Assembly: GCF_001431405.1 (NCBI RefSeq)
Contig: NZ_LDJL01000011.1
Coordinates: forward strand, 496,001-560,000
DNA length: 64,000 nt
Reading direction: 5' to 3'
Origin: Pseudoxanthomonas dokdonensis
GTDB lineage: Bacteria > Pseudomonadota > Gammaproteobacteria > Xanthomonadales > Xanthomonadaceae
Position 1 is the first letter of the stretch, and the number at the start of each line of letters is the position of its first letter. Positions 51,496 through 60,489 of this stretch are shown here, one piece after another. A program made the translations under genes and the position numbers. The notes under the pieces are model-generated. The model made no database searches and was not told the DNA's origin. It saw only the letters and a list, made by a program, of their open reading frames with translations.

Positions 51496-52436
51496 AGCTG
51501 TGGGAGTGGTTTGCACGGTATGGGCGCATCGACCAGCAGCAGCCCCAGGACGCGCCGCTGGCGATGGTGCTGGTGCGCTACTGGGAGCGCCACGCCCGTA
51601 CGCTGCCATCGGCTGAGTTTGCCAAGATTGCCCTGCGTTACTGGACCGAGTTCTGGGGCGAAGCCACGGTGTCGGAAGTGACCGCGGCGCGCCAGCGTGA
51701 ATTCGTCGCCTCGCTGCAGGGCAAGTCGCCGGGCTACATCAAGCGCATCTTGACCGTGGGCAAGGCGGCACTGAACCACGCCTACAAGGAAGGCGAGATC
51801 GCCAGCGTTCCCTACATCCTCCCCGGCGAAGATGGCCAGGCCCGCGACCGCGTGCTGACCGTGGCCGAGTCTGCGGCGCTGTGGTTGTCCACGACCCAGC
51901 CACATGAGCGGATGATGCTGGCCCTGCTCTACGGCACGCTGGCGCGTCCGGAGGCGGCACTGGACATCGAGCGGTCATTCGTCGATACGGACCGGTGGCT
52001 GCTCACACAGAACCCGCCTGGGCGAAAGCAGACGCGCAAGTATCGGCCGGTGGTGCCGGTGGCTCACTTCCTGCGCGCTCCGCTCCTGGCCGCCCCGGAT
52101 GGGCCGCTGGTGCAATGGCGCGGCCAGGCCATCAGCAGCTTCAAGACAGCATGGCGCGGACTGCGGCGGCGGGCCGAGTTGGGGGACGAAGTGGTATCTA
52201 AGACCATCCGCCACACGATGGCTACCGAGCTGCGGGCAGCAGGTGTTCCGGAGGCAGAGATTCAAGGGTTCCTCGGTCACCGGGCCTATGGTGGCCGGAC
52301 TGAGGTCTACGCGAAATATAGGCCGGACTTTTTAGGCCAGGCCGTTGGCGTCATCGACGGGTACATGTCCCGCGTGCGTGCTAGTTGCGTGCTAGTTTTG
52401 TTGATACTTGCCAGTCAACCAACCGTAACAGATTGA
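51348..52436 (+). CDS. tyrosine integrase
   Basis: 362 residues. Core-binding domain (EFAKIALRYWTEFWGEATVSEVTAARQREFVASL) and catalytic domain with Arg I (TLARPEAALDIE), box II in the K-x-x-R form (SKTIRHTMATEL), His/Arg of LGHRAYGG, and the nucleophile Tyr in TEVYAKYRP. Its 3' end contains the right pair of arm-site repeats and reaches to 5 bp from attR. Drives site-specific integration in tRNA-Val. Confidence 0.92.
   Translation: MQERPGQIGDYWLSQRPGSKQWCRTWFDRTTRQTKRASLGTSDFQEGKLKLWEWFARYGRIDQQQPQDAPLAMVLVRYWERHARTLPSAEFAKIALRYWTEFWGEATVSEVTAARQREFVASLQGKSPGYIKRILTVGKAALNHAYKEGEIASVPYILPGEDGQARDRVLTVAESAALWLSTTQPHERMMLALLYGTLARPEAALDIERSFVDTDRWLLTQNPPGRKQTRKYRPVVPVAHFLRAPLLAAPDGPLVQWRGQAISSFKTAWRGLRRRAELGDEVVSKTIRHTMATELRAAGVPEAEIQGFLGHRAYGGRTEVYAKYRPDFLGQAVGVIDGYMSRVRASCVLVLLILASQPTVTD
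52376..52396 (+). repeat. putative integrase arm-type sites (right pair)
   Basis: Two exact copies of GCGTGCTAGT, 11 bp apart, within the 3' end of int and 46 bp from attR. They match the left pair at 14822-14842 in sequence, spacing and orientation. Confidence 0.68.
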
Positions 52437-52441
52437 TTAGA

Positions 52442-52488
52442 CTGGTGGGCGGTACAGGGTTCGAACCTGTGACCCCTACCATGTCAAG
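52442..52488 (-). repeat. attR core within tRNA-Val
   Basis: 47 bp identical to attL (14691-14737). It supplies the 3' part of the intact tRNA-Val gene, from the anticodon loop to CCA, so integration leaves the tRNA functional. Confidence 0.95.
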
Positions 52489-52517
52489 GTAGTGCTCTAC
52501 CGCTGAGCTAACCGCCC
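52443..52517 (-). tRNA. tRNA-Val (anticodon GAC)
   Basis: 75 nt including CCA. Acceptor GGGCGGT pairs with ACCGCCC; D-arm AGCTC...GAGC; anticodon stem CTACC/GGTAG with loop TTGACAT, anticodon GAC; T-loop GGTTCGAACC. Intact, with its 3' part provided by the prophage attR. Its usual terminator lies across the prophage at 14601-14633. Confidence 0.97.
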
Positions 52518-52640
52518 GAAAGGTGTTGCATAAACCGCTTAGCGGGGCGCGAATTCTAGCCCAGCCCGCGACCACTTGCCAACTTGTTTCTGTCGGCGGC
52601 GGTGAACAGGGCATTCATCAGGCCCCGGACGCGCCAGTGG

Positions 52641-54659
52641 TCAGGCCAGACTGGCGTCGCGCAGGCGGTGGATCTGGTCGCGCAGGCGGGCGGCTTCCTC
52701 GAACTCCAGATCCCTTGCGTGCTGCTGCATCTGCGCTTCCAGCGCCTTGATGCGGTTGGCCAGCTGCGCCGGGTCCAGCGCCTGATAGTCGGCGGCAGGC
52801 TCGGCCACCTTGCGGCCCCTGCCCCGCCCGGACTTGCCCTCGTTGCCGACATCGCTGCGCGCGCCTTCGAGGATGTCGACGATCGGCCGTGCCACCGATT
52901 TGGGGGTGATGCCATGTTCGGCGTTGTATTCGACCTGCTTGGCCCGGCGGCGATCGGTTTCATCAATCGCCGCCTGCATCGAGCGGGTCATCTTGTCGGC
53001 GTACAGGATGGCCTTGCCGCGCAGGTTGCGGGCGGCTCGGCCGATGGTCTGGATCAGCGAACCGGTCGAGCGCAGGAAGCCTTCCTTGTCGGCATCCAGG
53101 ATCGCGACCAGTGACACTTCCGGCATGTCCAGGCCTTCGCGCAGCAGGTTGATGCCAACCAGCACGTCGAATTTGCCCAGGCGCAGGTCGCGGATGATCT
53201 CCACCCGCTCGACCGTGTCCACGTCCGAGTGCAGATAGCGCACCTTGATCCCGTGTTCGCCCAAGTATTCGGTGAGATTCTCGGCCATCCGCTTGGTCAG
53301 CGTGGTGACCAGAACGCGGTCGCCAGCGGCCACCCGCAGATTGATCTCCGACATCAGGTCATCGACCTGGGTGGCGACCGGGCGGATTTCCACTTCCGGG
53401 TCGATCAGTCCGGTCGGACGCACCACCAGTTCGGTGACCTGGCCTTCGGTCTCGCGCAGTTCGTACGGGCCGGGAGTGGCCGAGACATAGATGCTGCGCG
53501 GCGAACGCGCCTCCCATTCCTCGAACTTCAGCGGCCGGTTGTCCAGCGCCGACGGCAGCCGGAAACCAAACTCGACCAGGGTTTCCTTGCGCGAGCGGTC
53601 GCCCTTGTACATGGCGCCGATCTGCGGAATAGACACATGCGACTCGTCGCAGACCAGCAACGCGTCCGGCGGCAGGTAGTCGAACAGGGTCGGCGGCGGC
53701 TCACCCGGGGCCTTGCCGGTCAGATGCCGCGAATAGTTTTCGATGCCCGAGCAGAAGCCGACTTCGGCCATCATTTCCAGGTCGTACTGGGTGCGCTGGG
53801 CCAGCCGCTGCGCTTCCACCAGCTTGTTCTGCGAATAAAGCTGTTCCAGCCGTTCCTTGAGCTCGACCTTGATGGTGTCGACCGCGCTCAGCACGCGCTC
53901 GCGCGAGGTCGCGTAGTGGGTCTTGGGATAGACCGTGTAGCGTGGAATCCTGCGCAGGGTCTCACCGGTCAGCGGGTCGAACAAGGCCAGCTGTTCGATT
54001 TCACCATCGAACAGCTCAATCCGCAGCGCCTCCATGTCGCTTTCAGCCGGATGCACGTCGATCACTTCGCCACGCACGCGAAAGGTGCCGCGGCTGAGCT
54101 CGAATTCGTTGCGGGTGTACTGCAACTGGGTCAGGTGGCGGATAAGTTCGCGCTGGTCGATGTGCTCGCCACGCGACAGGATCAGACGCAGCGAAAGATA
54201 GTCTTCCGGCGCACCCAGGCCGTAGATTGCCGACACCGTGCCAACCACCAGCGCGTCCCGGCGCGACAGCAGCGCCTTGGTTGCCGACAGCCGCATCTGC
54301 TCGATGTGCTCGTTGATCGAGCTGTCCTTCTCGATGAAGGTATCCGACGACGGCACGTAGGCTTCGGGCTGGTAATAGTCGTAATAGCTGACGAAGTATT
54401 CGACCGCGTTGTGCGGGAAAAACGCCTTGAATTCGCCATACAGCTGCGCCGCCAGGGTCTTGTTCGGCGCCATCACCAGGGTCGGTCGCTGCACCGCCTG
54501 GACCACGTTGGCGATGGTGTAGGTCTTGCCCGAACCTGTTACCCCGAGCAGGGTCTGCTTGGCCACGCCGGCCTCGAAATTCTCGACCAGCCTTTCGATC
54601 GCCTGCGGCTGGTCACCGGCTGGCGAATAAGGGGAGACAAGCTGAAAGCGTTCGGTCAT
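52641..54659 (-). CDS. uvrB: UvrABC system protein B
   Basis: 672 residues. Walker A GVTGSGKT (39-46), the damage-sensing beta-hairpin [12 protein letters not shown], helicase motifs ([69 protein letters not shown]) and a C-terminal UVR motif ([31 protein letters not shown]). Complete. It loads at lesions with UvrA and positions UvrC. The long in-frame upstream extension is rejected in favour of [18 protein letters not shown]. Confidence 0.98.
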   Translation of the reverse strand: MTERFQLVSPYSPAGDQPQAIERLVENFEAGVAKQTLLGVTGSGKTYTIANVVQAVQRPTLVMAPNKTLAAQLYGEFKAFFPHNAVEYFVSYYDYYQPEAYVPSSDTFIEKDSSINEHIEQMRLSATKALLSRRDALVVGTVSAIYGLGAPEDYLSLRLILSRGEHIDQRELIRHLTQLQYTRNEFELSRGTFRVRGEVIDVHPAESDMEALRIELFDGEIEQLALFDPLTGETLRRIPRYTVYPKTHYATSRERVLSAVDTIKVELKERLEQLYSQNKLVEAQRLAQRTQYDLEMMAEVGFCSGIENYSRHLTGKAPGEPPPTLFDYLPPDALLVCDESHVSIPQIGAMYKGDRSRKETLVEFGFRLPSALDNRPLKFEEWEARSPRSIYVSATPGPYELRETEGQVTELVVRPTGLIDPEVEIRPVATQVDDLMSEINLRVAAGDRVLVTTLTKRMAENLTEYLGEHGIKVRYLHSDVDTVERVEIIRDLRLGKFDVLVGINLLREGLDMPEVSLVAILDADKEGFLRSTGSLIQTIGRAARNLRGKAILYADKMTRSMQAAIDETDRRRAKQVEYNAEHGITPKSVARPIVDILEGARSDVGNEGKSGRGRGRKVAEPAADYQALDPAQLANRIKALEAQMQQHARDLEFEEAARLRDQIHRLRDASLA

Positions 54660-54810
54660 GGAGGCGTCCCAAAGGCGACTGATGAGTATACCGGCGCACG
54701 CGCGGTGGCCTGTGCACGGCAATTTCCTACACGGGATGCGGGCGACTGCCGATAGCGCAAGCCCGGCACGCACGTGAAGCTGAACAGAACGTTTAGACGC
54801 AGGTGAACCG

Positions 54811-55395
54811 ATGTCCAGTTCAGTCCTAACCACCCGCCGCCCCACGCTCCTCCAGGACAGCTACCGCGGACTCAGTCTGGTCGAGGTGCTGGTGACGATG
54901 GCGGTACTGGCAATTCTGGTCTCCATTGGCATCCCGTCCTACCAGGCGCTGATCCAGCGGCAACGGGTGGACGCCACCATGCATCTGCTGACCTCGCACA
55001 TGGCCAGCGCCCGCCTCAGCGCCGTCAACTACCGCATGATCACCGTGGTCTGCCCGTCCGACGGCCACAGCCGCATCTGCCGCACCGATGGTGACTGGAG
55101 CCAGGGTTGGATGATGTTCCGCGACAACGACGGTAACCACCAACCTGACCTGCCGCACGACATCCTGCGGGTGGAAGTACCGCCACTGCACCCCTCGCTG
55201 CGGCTGGTCTCCTCGCGTGGCCGCAAACAGCTGCGCTATCTGGCCGATGGCCGCGCCAGCGGCAGCAACCTGTCGGTACGCCTGTGCCAGGGCCCGCGGC
55301 TGATGGCGGCAGTGATGGTCAACAATTCCGGCCGCATCCGCAGCACCCGCGGCGAACCCGGCACCGGCTGCGCGAAAGCCAGCGCCAGCCCATAG
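54811..55395 (+). CDS. type IV pilin-like GspH/FimT protein
   Basis: 194 residues. A prepilin signal with the class III site: short leader ending G, then [28 protein letters not shown], Glu at +5. The body has the GspH/FimT pattern ([27 protein letters not shown]-terminal [14 protein letters not shown]). Divergent from uvrB, followed by tRNA-Asn, and distinct from the fimT in the minor-pilin operon. Possibly a minor pilin with its own control. Confidence 0.85.
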   Translation: MSSSVLTTRRPTLLQDSYRGLSLVEVLVTMAVLAILVSIGIPSYQALIQRQRVDATMHLLTSHMASARLSAVNYRMITVVCPSDGHSRICRTDGDWSQGWMMFRDNDGNHQPDLPHDILRVEVPPLHPSLRLVSSRGRKQLRYLADGRASGSNLSVRLCQGPRLMAAVMVNNSGRIRSTRGEPGTGCAKASASP

Positions 55396-55454
55396 AAAAA
55401 AAGCCGTCACGGTGGCTTGCCGGATTCCACAGGGCCCACTACAATGGCGACCCC

Positions 55455-55531
55455 GCCCGAATAGCTCAGCCGGTTAGAGCACTTGACTGTTAATCAGGGG
55501 GTCGTTGGTTCGAGTCCAACTTCGGGCGCCA
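55455..55531 (+). tRNA. tRNA-Asn (anticodon GTT)
   Basis: 77 nt including CCA: acceptor GCCCGAA/TTCGGGC, D-arm AGCTC..GAGC, anticodon loop CTGTTAA with anticodon GTT, T-loop GGTTCGAGTCC. Followed 13 nt later by an intrinsic terminator. Confidence 0.97.
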
Positions 55532-55544
55532 AGTTCAGAACAAG

Positions 55545-55573
55545 AAAAAGCCATCCTGCGGGATGGCTTTTTT
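55545..55573. terminator. bidirectional terminator after tRNA-Asn
   Basis: AAAAAGCCATCC-TGC-GGGATGGCTTTTTT, a perfect 9-bp-plus stem with A and T runs on both sides. It ends tRNA-Asn on the plus strand and can end the pilE operon on the minus strand. Confidence 0.92.
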
Positions 55574-55684
55574 GTTGGCTGGCTGTCAATCGATACTTCC
55601 CACACTGCGCCTGGCTTTGCGAACCTTGGCAGGTCTGTGATCCGCAAACCGGATTCAATCCCTACCGGCAAGCCAGCAGAGCTT

Positions 55685-56104
55685 TCACCAGCATTCGCTT
55701 GCGTCAGCGGCGCTGCCACTTTTGCCACGGGCGCCGGCCTGGTTCAGCGACAGGGTGCCGCATTTCGTGTCCTTGGTTGCCTGGGCCCCGGTTGGGGCGA
55801 TCTGCAAGGTGAATGCCTTGGCCGTAGGTGCGGCGGTGAACGTCGGTGCCGAATAATGTGCGGCCACATCCGCATCGCATGCCGGCGGATTGCCCGCACC
55901 GACGTACGTCATGCTGGTCGAATAGTAACGCTCGACGAACTGGGCTGCCTGTTGCAGGCACACCGCTGCCGCCGCACGGCGTGAGCGCACGATTTGATCC
56001 TGGTAACTGGCGTAGGCAATCGTCGACAGAATGGCGACGATCGCCACCACGATCATCAGCTCAAGCAGGGTAAAGCCGGACTGGCTGTGCTTTGTGGCTT
56101 TCAT
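55685..56104 (-). CDS. pilE: type IV pilus minor pilin PilE
   Basis: 139 residues. Prepilin N-terminus MKATKHSQSG-FTLLELMIVVAIVAILSTIAYASYQDQIVRSRR with the G/F cleavage site and Glu at +5. A disulfide pair brackets the C-terminal D-region (CDADVAA...; KCGTLSLNQAG..., ASECW). Last gene of the minor-pilin operon, 4 nt after pilY1. It helps prime pilus assembly. Confidence 0.9.
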   Translation of the reverse strand: MKATKHSQSGFTLLELMIVVAIVAILSTIAYASYQDQIVRSRRAAAAVCLQQAAQFVERYYSTSMTYVGAGNPPACDADVAAHYSAPTFTAAPTAKAFTLQIAPTGAQATKDTKCGTLSLNQAGARGKSGSAADASECW

Positions 56105-56107
56105 TGA

Positions 56108-59100
56108 TTAGTTCCTTATGACTTCGCGCCAGGACACCCGGCCTACGTTGCGTACTTCGTCTTTGCCTACGCAGCCGGTGGTGCCGGCCGAACCCGAGGC
56201 ACAGATCTGTCCATTACCTCCGCCACCGCCACTGAACAGCGCGCCCTGGGTCACCATGCCCACCCCCAGATCCACCGAACCAATCGGCGTGCCGTCAGTG
56301 TTCCCGGGTGGCGTCAGGGTATCGTTCTGATCGAACTTGCCATCGCCATCAACGTCGAAATAGGGCTTGGCGGTGCTGGTACCGGTGAATGCGTCGACAG
56401 CGTTGATATAACCACGGCCATCGGATTCGCAGGCGGTCGCGGTGGGAATGATGCTGCTGACTTCCAGCACCGAGCCGTCGATCTGTGGTGGCGTGACGAT
56501 ACGTTCGCCCTGCGCCGTACCCGGTGGGGTCGGCGGATCCAGGAGATTGATGTACCAGCCCTTGGCGTTGGTCGGCAATGGCGCGTTCTGCTCGAAGCTG
56601 CGGACCAGCTTGCCATCCTGGGTACCGGCGATGACCACGCTGCGGGCAGTCAGATCGGTCTTGGCTACCGTGGCACCACTGTCGATGAAGCCATACAGGC
56701 TCTGCACGGAACGGTTGCTGACATCGCCGGTGGTCATGAAGCGGCCAGTGCCGAAGAATACCCAGGTCTTGTAGGTGGACGGATGCAGCGACACCGTCGG
56801 TCCGCCGGTGATTGGCTGGCGGGTGGTGCCGTCCGGGCCCACGGCCACGAACAGTGGAGCGCCGGAGTTGGCGACCCCCCAATTGGCGGAAGTGGCCGAG
56901 GAAATATCGAATTTCCACATGTTGCCCAGCATGTCACCACCGTAAATCGAATCGATGGTGCCATTGCCATCGCGGTCCCAGCCGACCGCGCCGGTCAGGC
57001 CATTGGAATTGGGATCGTCGGTGACGGATGACCCCACGCCCGTGTCGATTTCACGGATCAGCGCGCCGGTAAGCAGGTTGTACACCAGCAAAACCGCATG
57101 GCCGGTGGTGCTGTTGATGCCATTGGGCACGATCAGCGCGGTGGTACCGCCATTCAACTTGGCAATCAACGGGCGGCCCTGGACCAGGCCCATATTGTTG
57201 TTGGGAGTTTCCAGTGCTTCCCAACGCAGCACGTTGCTGGCCGATACGCTGCCAGGCGTGGTCACATTGAGCGCGAACAAGCCCTTGCCGCCCTTGCCCA
57301 AGGCGCCGACCAGGATGTTGATTCCGGCGGTCTGGTTGCGGGTGGACACCACGATGGGGCCGTCGACGAAGAACTGATGCGCGTAATCGGGACGGCTCAG
57401 CGTGCTGAGACGGCCGAGGTCGATGCCGCGTGGCACATAGGCAAACAATTCCGCGCCATTGTCGGCATTGATCGCATGCAACATGCCATCGTTGGCGCCC
57501 ACGTACAGGGTGTTGGTGTCGCGGACATAGAACGGTGACGAGGTGACGATATCGCCCAGCACGCTACTGCGATTACGCAGCACGCCACCGTTACGGACTT
57601 CCAGCGAGCCATCGCCGGCAATGTAAGCGGCATTGTTGGCGCCAGTGACTTTGAACTGATCGTTGGTGCCGTTGCGATCCAGCGCGGTGACCTGGGCGGA
57701 GGTCGGGAACACCGCGCCGGTGCCGCTGTTGGACGTCAGCACCTTGCGATTGGTCGCCGGGATACCCGCCGATGCGCGCCAGGCCGCGGTGGTCTCGAAG
57801 TTGTTGCTGTTGTTCTGCTTGTTGTAAGCCAGCACATCGCCCGACCAGACCCCGGAAATGTAATTGGCCTGGAACAGTTTGGCGCCGGTATCCAGTGACG
57901 CGGAGTTGGCGGCCACGTTGGAGAACGAGCCGGTGCGTTCGGTGATGGCGGCCAGCGCGGCTTTCAGGCCATTGGTGAAGGCCATCGGGTCGCTGGCGGC
58001 GACGAAGGTGCCGTGGCCGTTGACCGAAGCGTGCAGCAGGTCGTCGATGGTGGTGTTCTGGTCGCCGGTCGGCTGTGGCCAGCCAGCGACGCCATTGACC
58101 GAGGCATTGCCGTTGGCCAGCACGCCTTGCACCGACTTCTGATCAGCGGTGCCGCTGAGACCGATCGCCAGCCCGAAGGTCACCATGTGCTGCCAGAACG
58201 CTGGATCGGCGGAGGTGGTCGGCACGATGTTGCTGAGGTCGGTGCGCAGATCCCGCTTCCAGTAATGCATCGCGATGTCGGCCAACGTGGCATCGACGTT
58301 GCCGTTGTTACCACCCAGGCTGATGCTGCCTACATTGTCGCTGTACGGAGCAGCAGCGGTATAGGTATATGCCGGGTTCTTGGGACCGGTTATCTGGCTG
58401 CCATTGCTGCCGTCGGCATTGCCGATACCGCTGGAGTAATTGCTGCTGTTGTTGTAGTAGCCATCGGTGGTCAGGATGGCGAAGTTCTGCCGGCATTCCA
58501 GCTGGGCCGCGCCGGTGCCGCCGTAGGGTCCAGTGGCGCTGTTGCTGCTGTAATACTCGCCAGCGCTCTGCAGCGCGCCGTGCAGCGGCGTGCCGTCGCG
58601 TCCATAAGATGAGAACAAGCGGCTGTACCACTGGCTGCGGTTATCGATCCAGTTGCCGGCCACGGTGCTGTCGATGAAGCGACCTTCGTTGTAGCTGACC
58701 GGGATCGGCACGTTGTAGGTCGGCATGTTGCCCGGCCCATTGACGTTGCGCCGCCAGATGGTGCGGAAGCCAACGCGCACATCGGCACCCAGCTCGCTGA
58801 ACGCGGCGCTGGAACCTGCCTTGGCCGCTTTCATGCGCGAACGGTGGTAGGAAAACCAGGTGGCGTAGTTCTTCAGTTCGTTGGCGACCGTGCGGCCGGT
58901 CGGGGTGGCATTGGTGCAGTTGATCCAGTCGTTGCTGCCGTTACCGGAACCGCAGCGGTTGTTCGTCGTGTACGACCCAGCCAGCGACACGCCACTGTAG
59001 CTGCTGCGACTCCCTCCGCTGGATGCATACAAACCCACATACCAGGTGCCACTGGCGGGATTATTGATCGTGACGGACTCGTTGTTGTTGCCGCTCGTGG

Positions 59101-59923
59101 AAGCAGCGTCATAGTTGGAGGTGCTGGGCGCGCTGCCCCGACGGATGTAGAGGTCCGCACCATTCCTGGTTTCACTGCCCCCGCTGCTCTGGAAAGTCAG
59201 GGTAGCTACCCCGGAAGGAAGATTGAAGTTGTATACGTCCCAGCTCCCATTGCTGCCTGACAGATTATTCTTCGGAAATCCGCTGACATTGGTGGTCGTG
59301 GTTACCACCCCACCGTACTCACTGCGCTCTACATACGACCCGTCGATGATCTGGTAACGATAATAATTGCGTCCATCCTGCAGATAGCTGCCACTCGTGT
59401 TGGTCAGGTTCTTGGGCACATAGAATGTCTGCGTGCCGCCACATATCAGCTGATCGCCGCTGTCGCCGTCCGACCCATTGCCGTTGTAGTCATAACGCGC
59501 GCAACTGGACGAATTGGCCAGATCAATGGTGGTACCGGAGGCATAGTTGAAGCTGCCGTAGACCGCATTGTAGGAAGTGCCCCCTGTCATCAGGTTGCCG
59601 TTGGCCAGCGTCCACGGTTGATAGGTAAGGTTCGGGTTGTAGTAGACGGTGTTGCGCGTGTAGGCCTGGGTTTCGATACGGATGTTGGTGGTATCCGGTA
59701 CGTTGTCCGGCATGTAATCGAACGCCATCGAGCCCGAGTCATCGAGGATGAACAGCACGTTCGGTGGCACCCGGCTGGCGGTGGTCAGCGGCTCGTTGGG
59801 CAGGGTGATGCCGGCGCTGGCTGGCAGGCCCAGCAAGGTGGCGCTGAAGGCCAGTGCGATGGCGCCCAGGCGGCTGCGCAGAGTGCTCTCGCGCAGTGCG
59901 CGGTGGCTGACGGAACGGTTCAT
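56108..59923 (-). CDS. pilY1: type IV pilus assembly and adhesion protein PilY1
   Basis: 1271 residues from MNRSVSHRALRESTLRSRLGAIALAFSATLLGLPASAG, a signal peptide; GGAG is 7 nt upstream of the chosen ATG. A von Willebrand A-like region begins at VLFILDDSGSMAFDYMPDN (MIDAS DDSGS). The C-terminal half (about 800-1200) is the PilC beta-propeller (VYVGANDGMLHAINADNGAELFAYVPRG) with an EF-hand-like calcium loop (DVDGDGKFDQND). It tunes pilus retraction and surface sensing. Confidence 0.94.
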   Translation of the reverse strand: MNRSVSHRALRESTLRSRLGAIALAFSATLLGLPASAGITLPNEPLTTASRVPPNVLFILDDSGSMAFDYMPDNVPDTTNIRIETQAYTRNTVYYNPNLTYQPWTLANGNLMTGGTSYNAVYGSFNYASGTTIDLANSSSCARYDYNGNGSDGDSGDQLICGGTQTFYVPKNLTNTSGSYLQDGRNYYRYQIIDGSYVERSEYGGVVTTTTNVSGFPKNNLSGSNGSWDVYNFNLPSGVATLTFQSSGGSETRNGADLYIRRGSAPSTSNYDAASTSGNNNESVTINNPASGTWYVGLYASSGGSRSSYSGVSLAGSYTTNNRCGSGNGSNDWINCTNATPTGRTVANELKNYATWFSYHRSRMKAAKAGSSAAFSELGADVRVGFRTIWRRNVNGPGNMPTYNVPIPVSYNEGRFIDSTVAGNWIDNRSQWYSRLFSSYGRDGTPLHGALQSAGEYYSSNSATGPYGGTGAAQLECRQNFAILTTDGYYNNSSNYSSGIGNADGSNGSQITGPKNPAYTYTAAAPYSDNVGSISLGGNNGNVDATLADIAMHYWKRDLRTDLSNIVPTTSADPAFWQHMVTFGLAIGLSGTADQKSVQGVLANGNASVNGVAGWPQPTGDQNTTIDDLLHASVNGHGTFVAASDPMAFTNGLKAALAAITERTGSFSNVAANSASLDTGAKLFQANYISGVWSGDVLAYNKQNNSNNFETTAAWRASAGIPATNRKVLTSNSGTGAVFPTSAQVTALDRNGTNDQFKVTGANNAAYIAGDGSLEVRNGGVLRNRSSVLGDIVTSSPFYVRDTNTLYVGANDGMLHAINADNGAELFAYVPRGIDLGRLSTLSRPDYAHQFFVDGPIVVSTRNQTAGINILVGALGKGGKGLFALNVTTPGSVSASNVLRWEALETPNNNMGLVQGRPLIAKLNGGTTALIVPNGINSTTGHAVLLVYNLLTGALIREIDTGVGSSVTDDPNSNGLTGAVGWDRDGNGTIDSIYGGDMLGNMWKFDISSATSANWGVANSGAPLFVAVGPDGTTRQPITGGPTVSLHPSTYKTWVFFGTGRFMTTGDVSNRSVQSLYGFIDSGATVAKTDLTARSVVIAGTQDGKLVRSFEQNAPLPTNAKGWYINLLDPPTPPGTAQGERIVTPPQIDGSVLEVSSIIPTATACESDGRGYINAVDAFTGTSTAKPYFDVDGDGKFDQNDTLTPPGNTDGTPIGSVDLGVGMVTQGALFSGGGGGNGQICASGSAGTTGCVGKDEVRNVGRVSWREVIRN

Positions 59924-59937
59924 GATGGAGCTCCGGT

Positions 59938-60489
59938 TCACGGGGCGATGTAATTGGTTTGCATGAGCACTGCCGCGCGACCATCTGCCGCATTCGCGGC
60001 TTGACTACGCGCGGTGATCCGATAACGCGGACGCATGCACAGCGGCGAGCGGTTGGTTTCATCGACCCGGTCGCAACCGGGCCATGACGGCGCATCGCCC
60101 ATGTATTCGATAAAGAATGAGGCCGGTGTCGCAACGTCACCGATATCGGTGGCAGCCGGCTGCCAGCCATTGAAGCCGGCATCCAGCCAGCGATCGGTGG
60201 CGGCTGCATCCGGCAGCGAACAGATGCCGTTGTTGCAGCCAGCAGCCGGCACGGCTGCGCGGGTGGCGGGATCCTGGGCCAACGCCTCGCCTTCGCGCAG
60301 CGCCGCTTCGGCAGCCTGGAAGCTCATGCCGCGGTCATACAGATTGGCGCTCATGCGCTCTTCCAGCAGGGTACCGCGCATCACCGCCAGTCCCAGCAGC
60401 GTCATCACCAGCAACAGGATCATCACCACCACCAGCGAAACACCCCGCTGCCGGCGAATGGAAACGAGGTTTATCGGCCAGCGTTTCAT
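59938..60489 (-). CDS. pilX: type IV pilus minor pilin PilX
   Basis: 183 residues. N-terminal helix RQRGVSLVVVMILLLVMTLLGLAVMRGTLLEERMSANLYDRGMSFQAAEAALREGE, a PilX signature. The Glu at +5 of other pilins is replaced here (GVSLVVV), as common in PilX. Cys pairs in the body. The stop overlaps a GTG near the pilY1 start. Confidence 0.9.
   Translation of the reverse strand: MKRWPINLVSIRRQRGVSLVVVMILLLVMTLLGLAVMRGTLLEERMSANLYDRGMSFQAAEAALREGEALAQDPATRAAVPAAGCNNGICSLPDAAATDRWLDAGFNGWQPAATDIGDVATPASFFIEYMGDAPSWPGCDRVDETNRSPLCMRPRYRITARSQAANAADGRAAVLMQTNYIAP

Larger units (their letters stand above)
14691..52488. mobile_element. P22-like prophage integrated in tRNA-Val
   Basis: Bounded by perfect 47-bp direct repeats (14691-14737 and 52442-52488) that match the 3' part of tRNA-Val. 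Contents run in a coherent phage order: tail fibers, ejection proteins, tail accessory factors, coat, scaffold, portal, terminase, lysis, Q-like, nin region, replication, immunity, recombination, excisionase, integrase. The virion genes are podovirus (P22 type) while the immunity and replication layout is lambda-like. No broken essential gene is obvious apart from a split gp10-like gene, so it may be active. Confidence 0.95.

Noticed and set aside
53229-54755. 508-codon plus-strand open frame opposite uvrB
   Set aside because: Antisense shadow of a complete uvrB.
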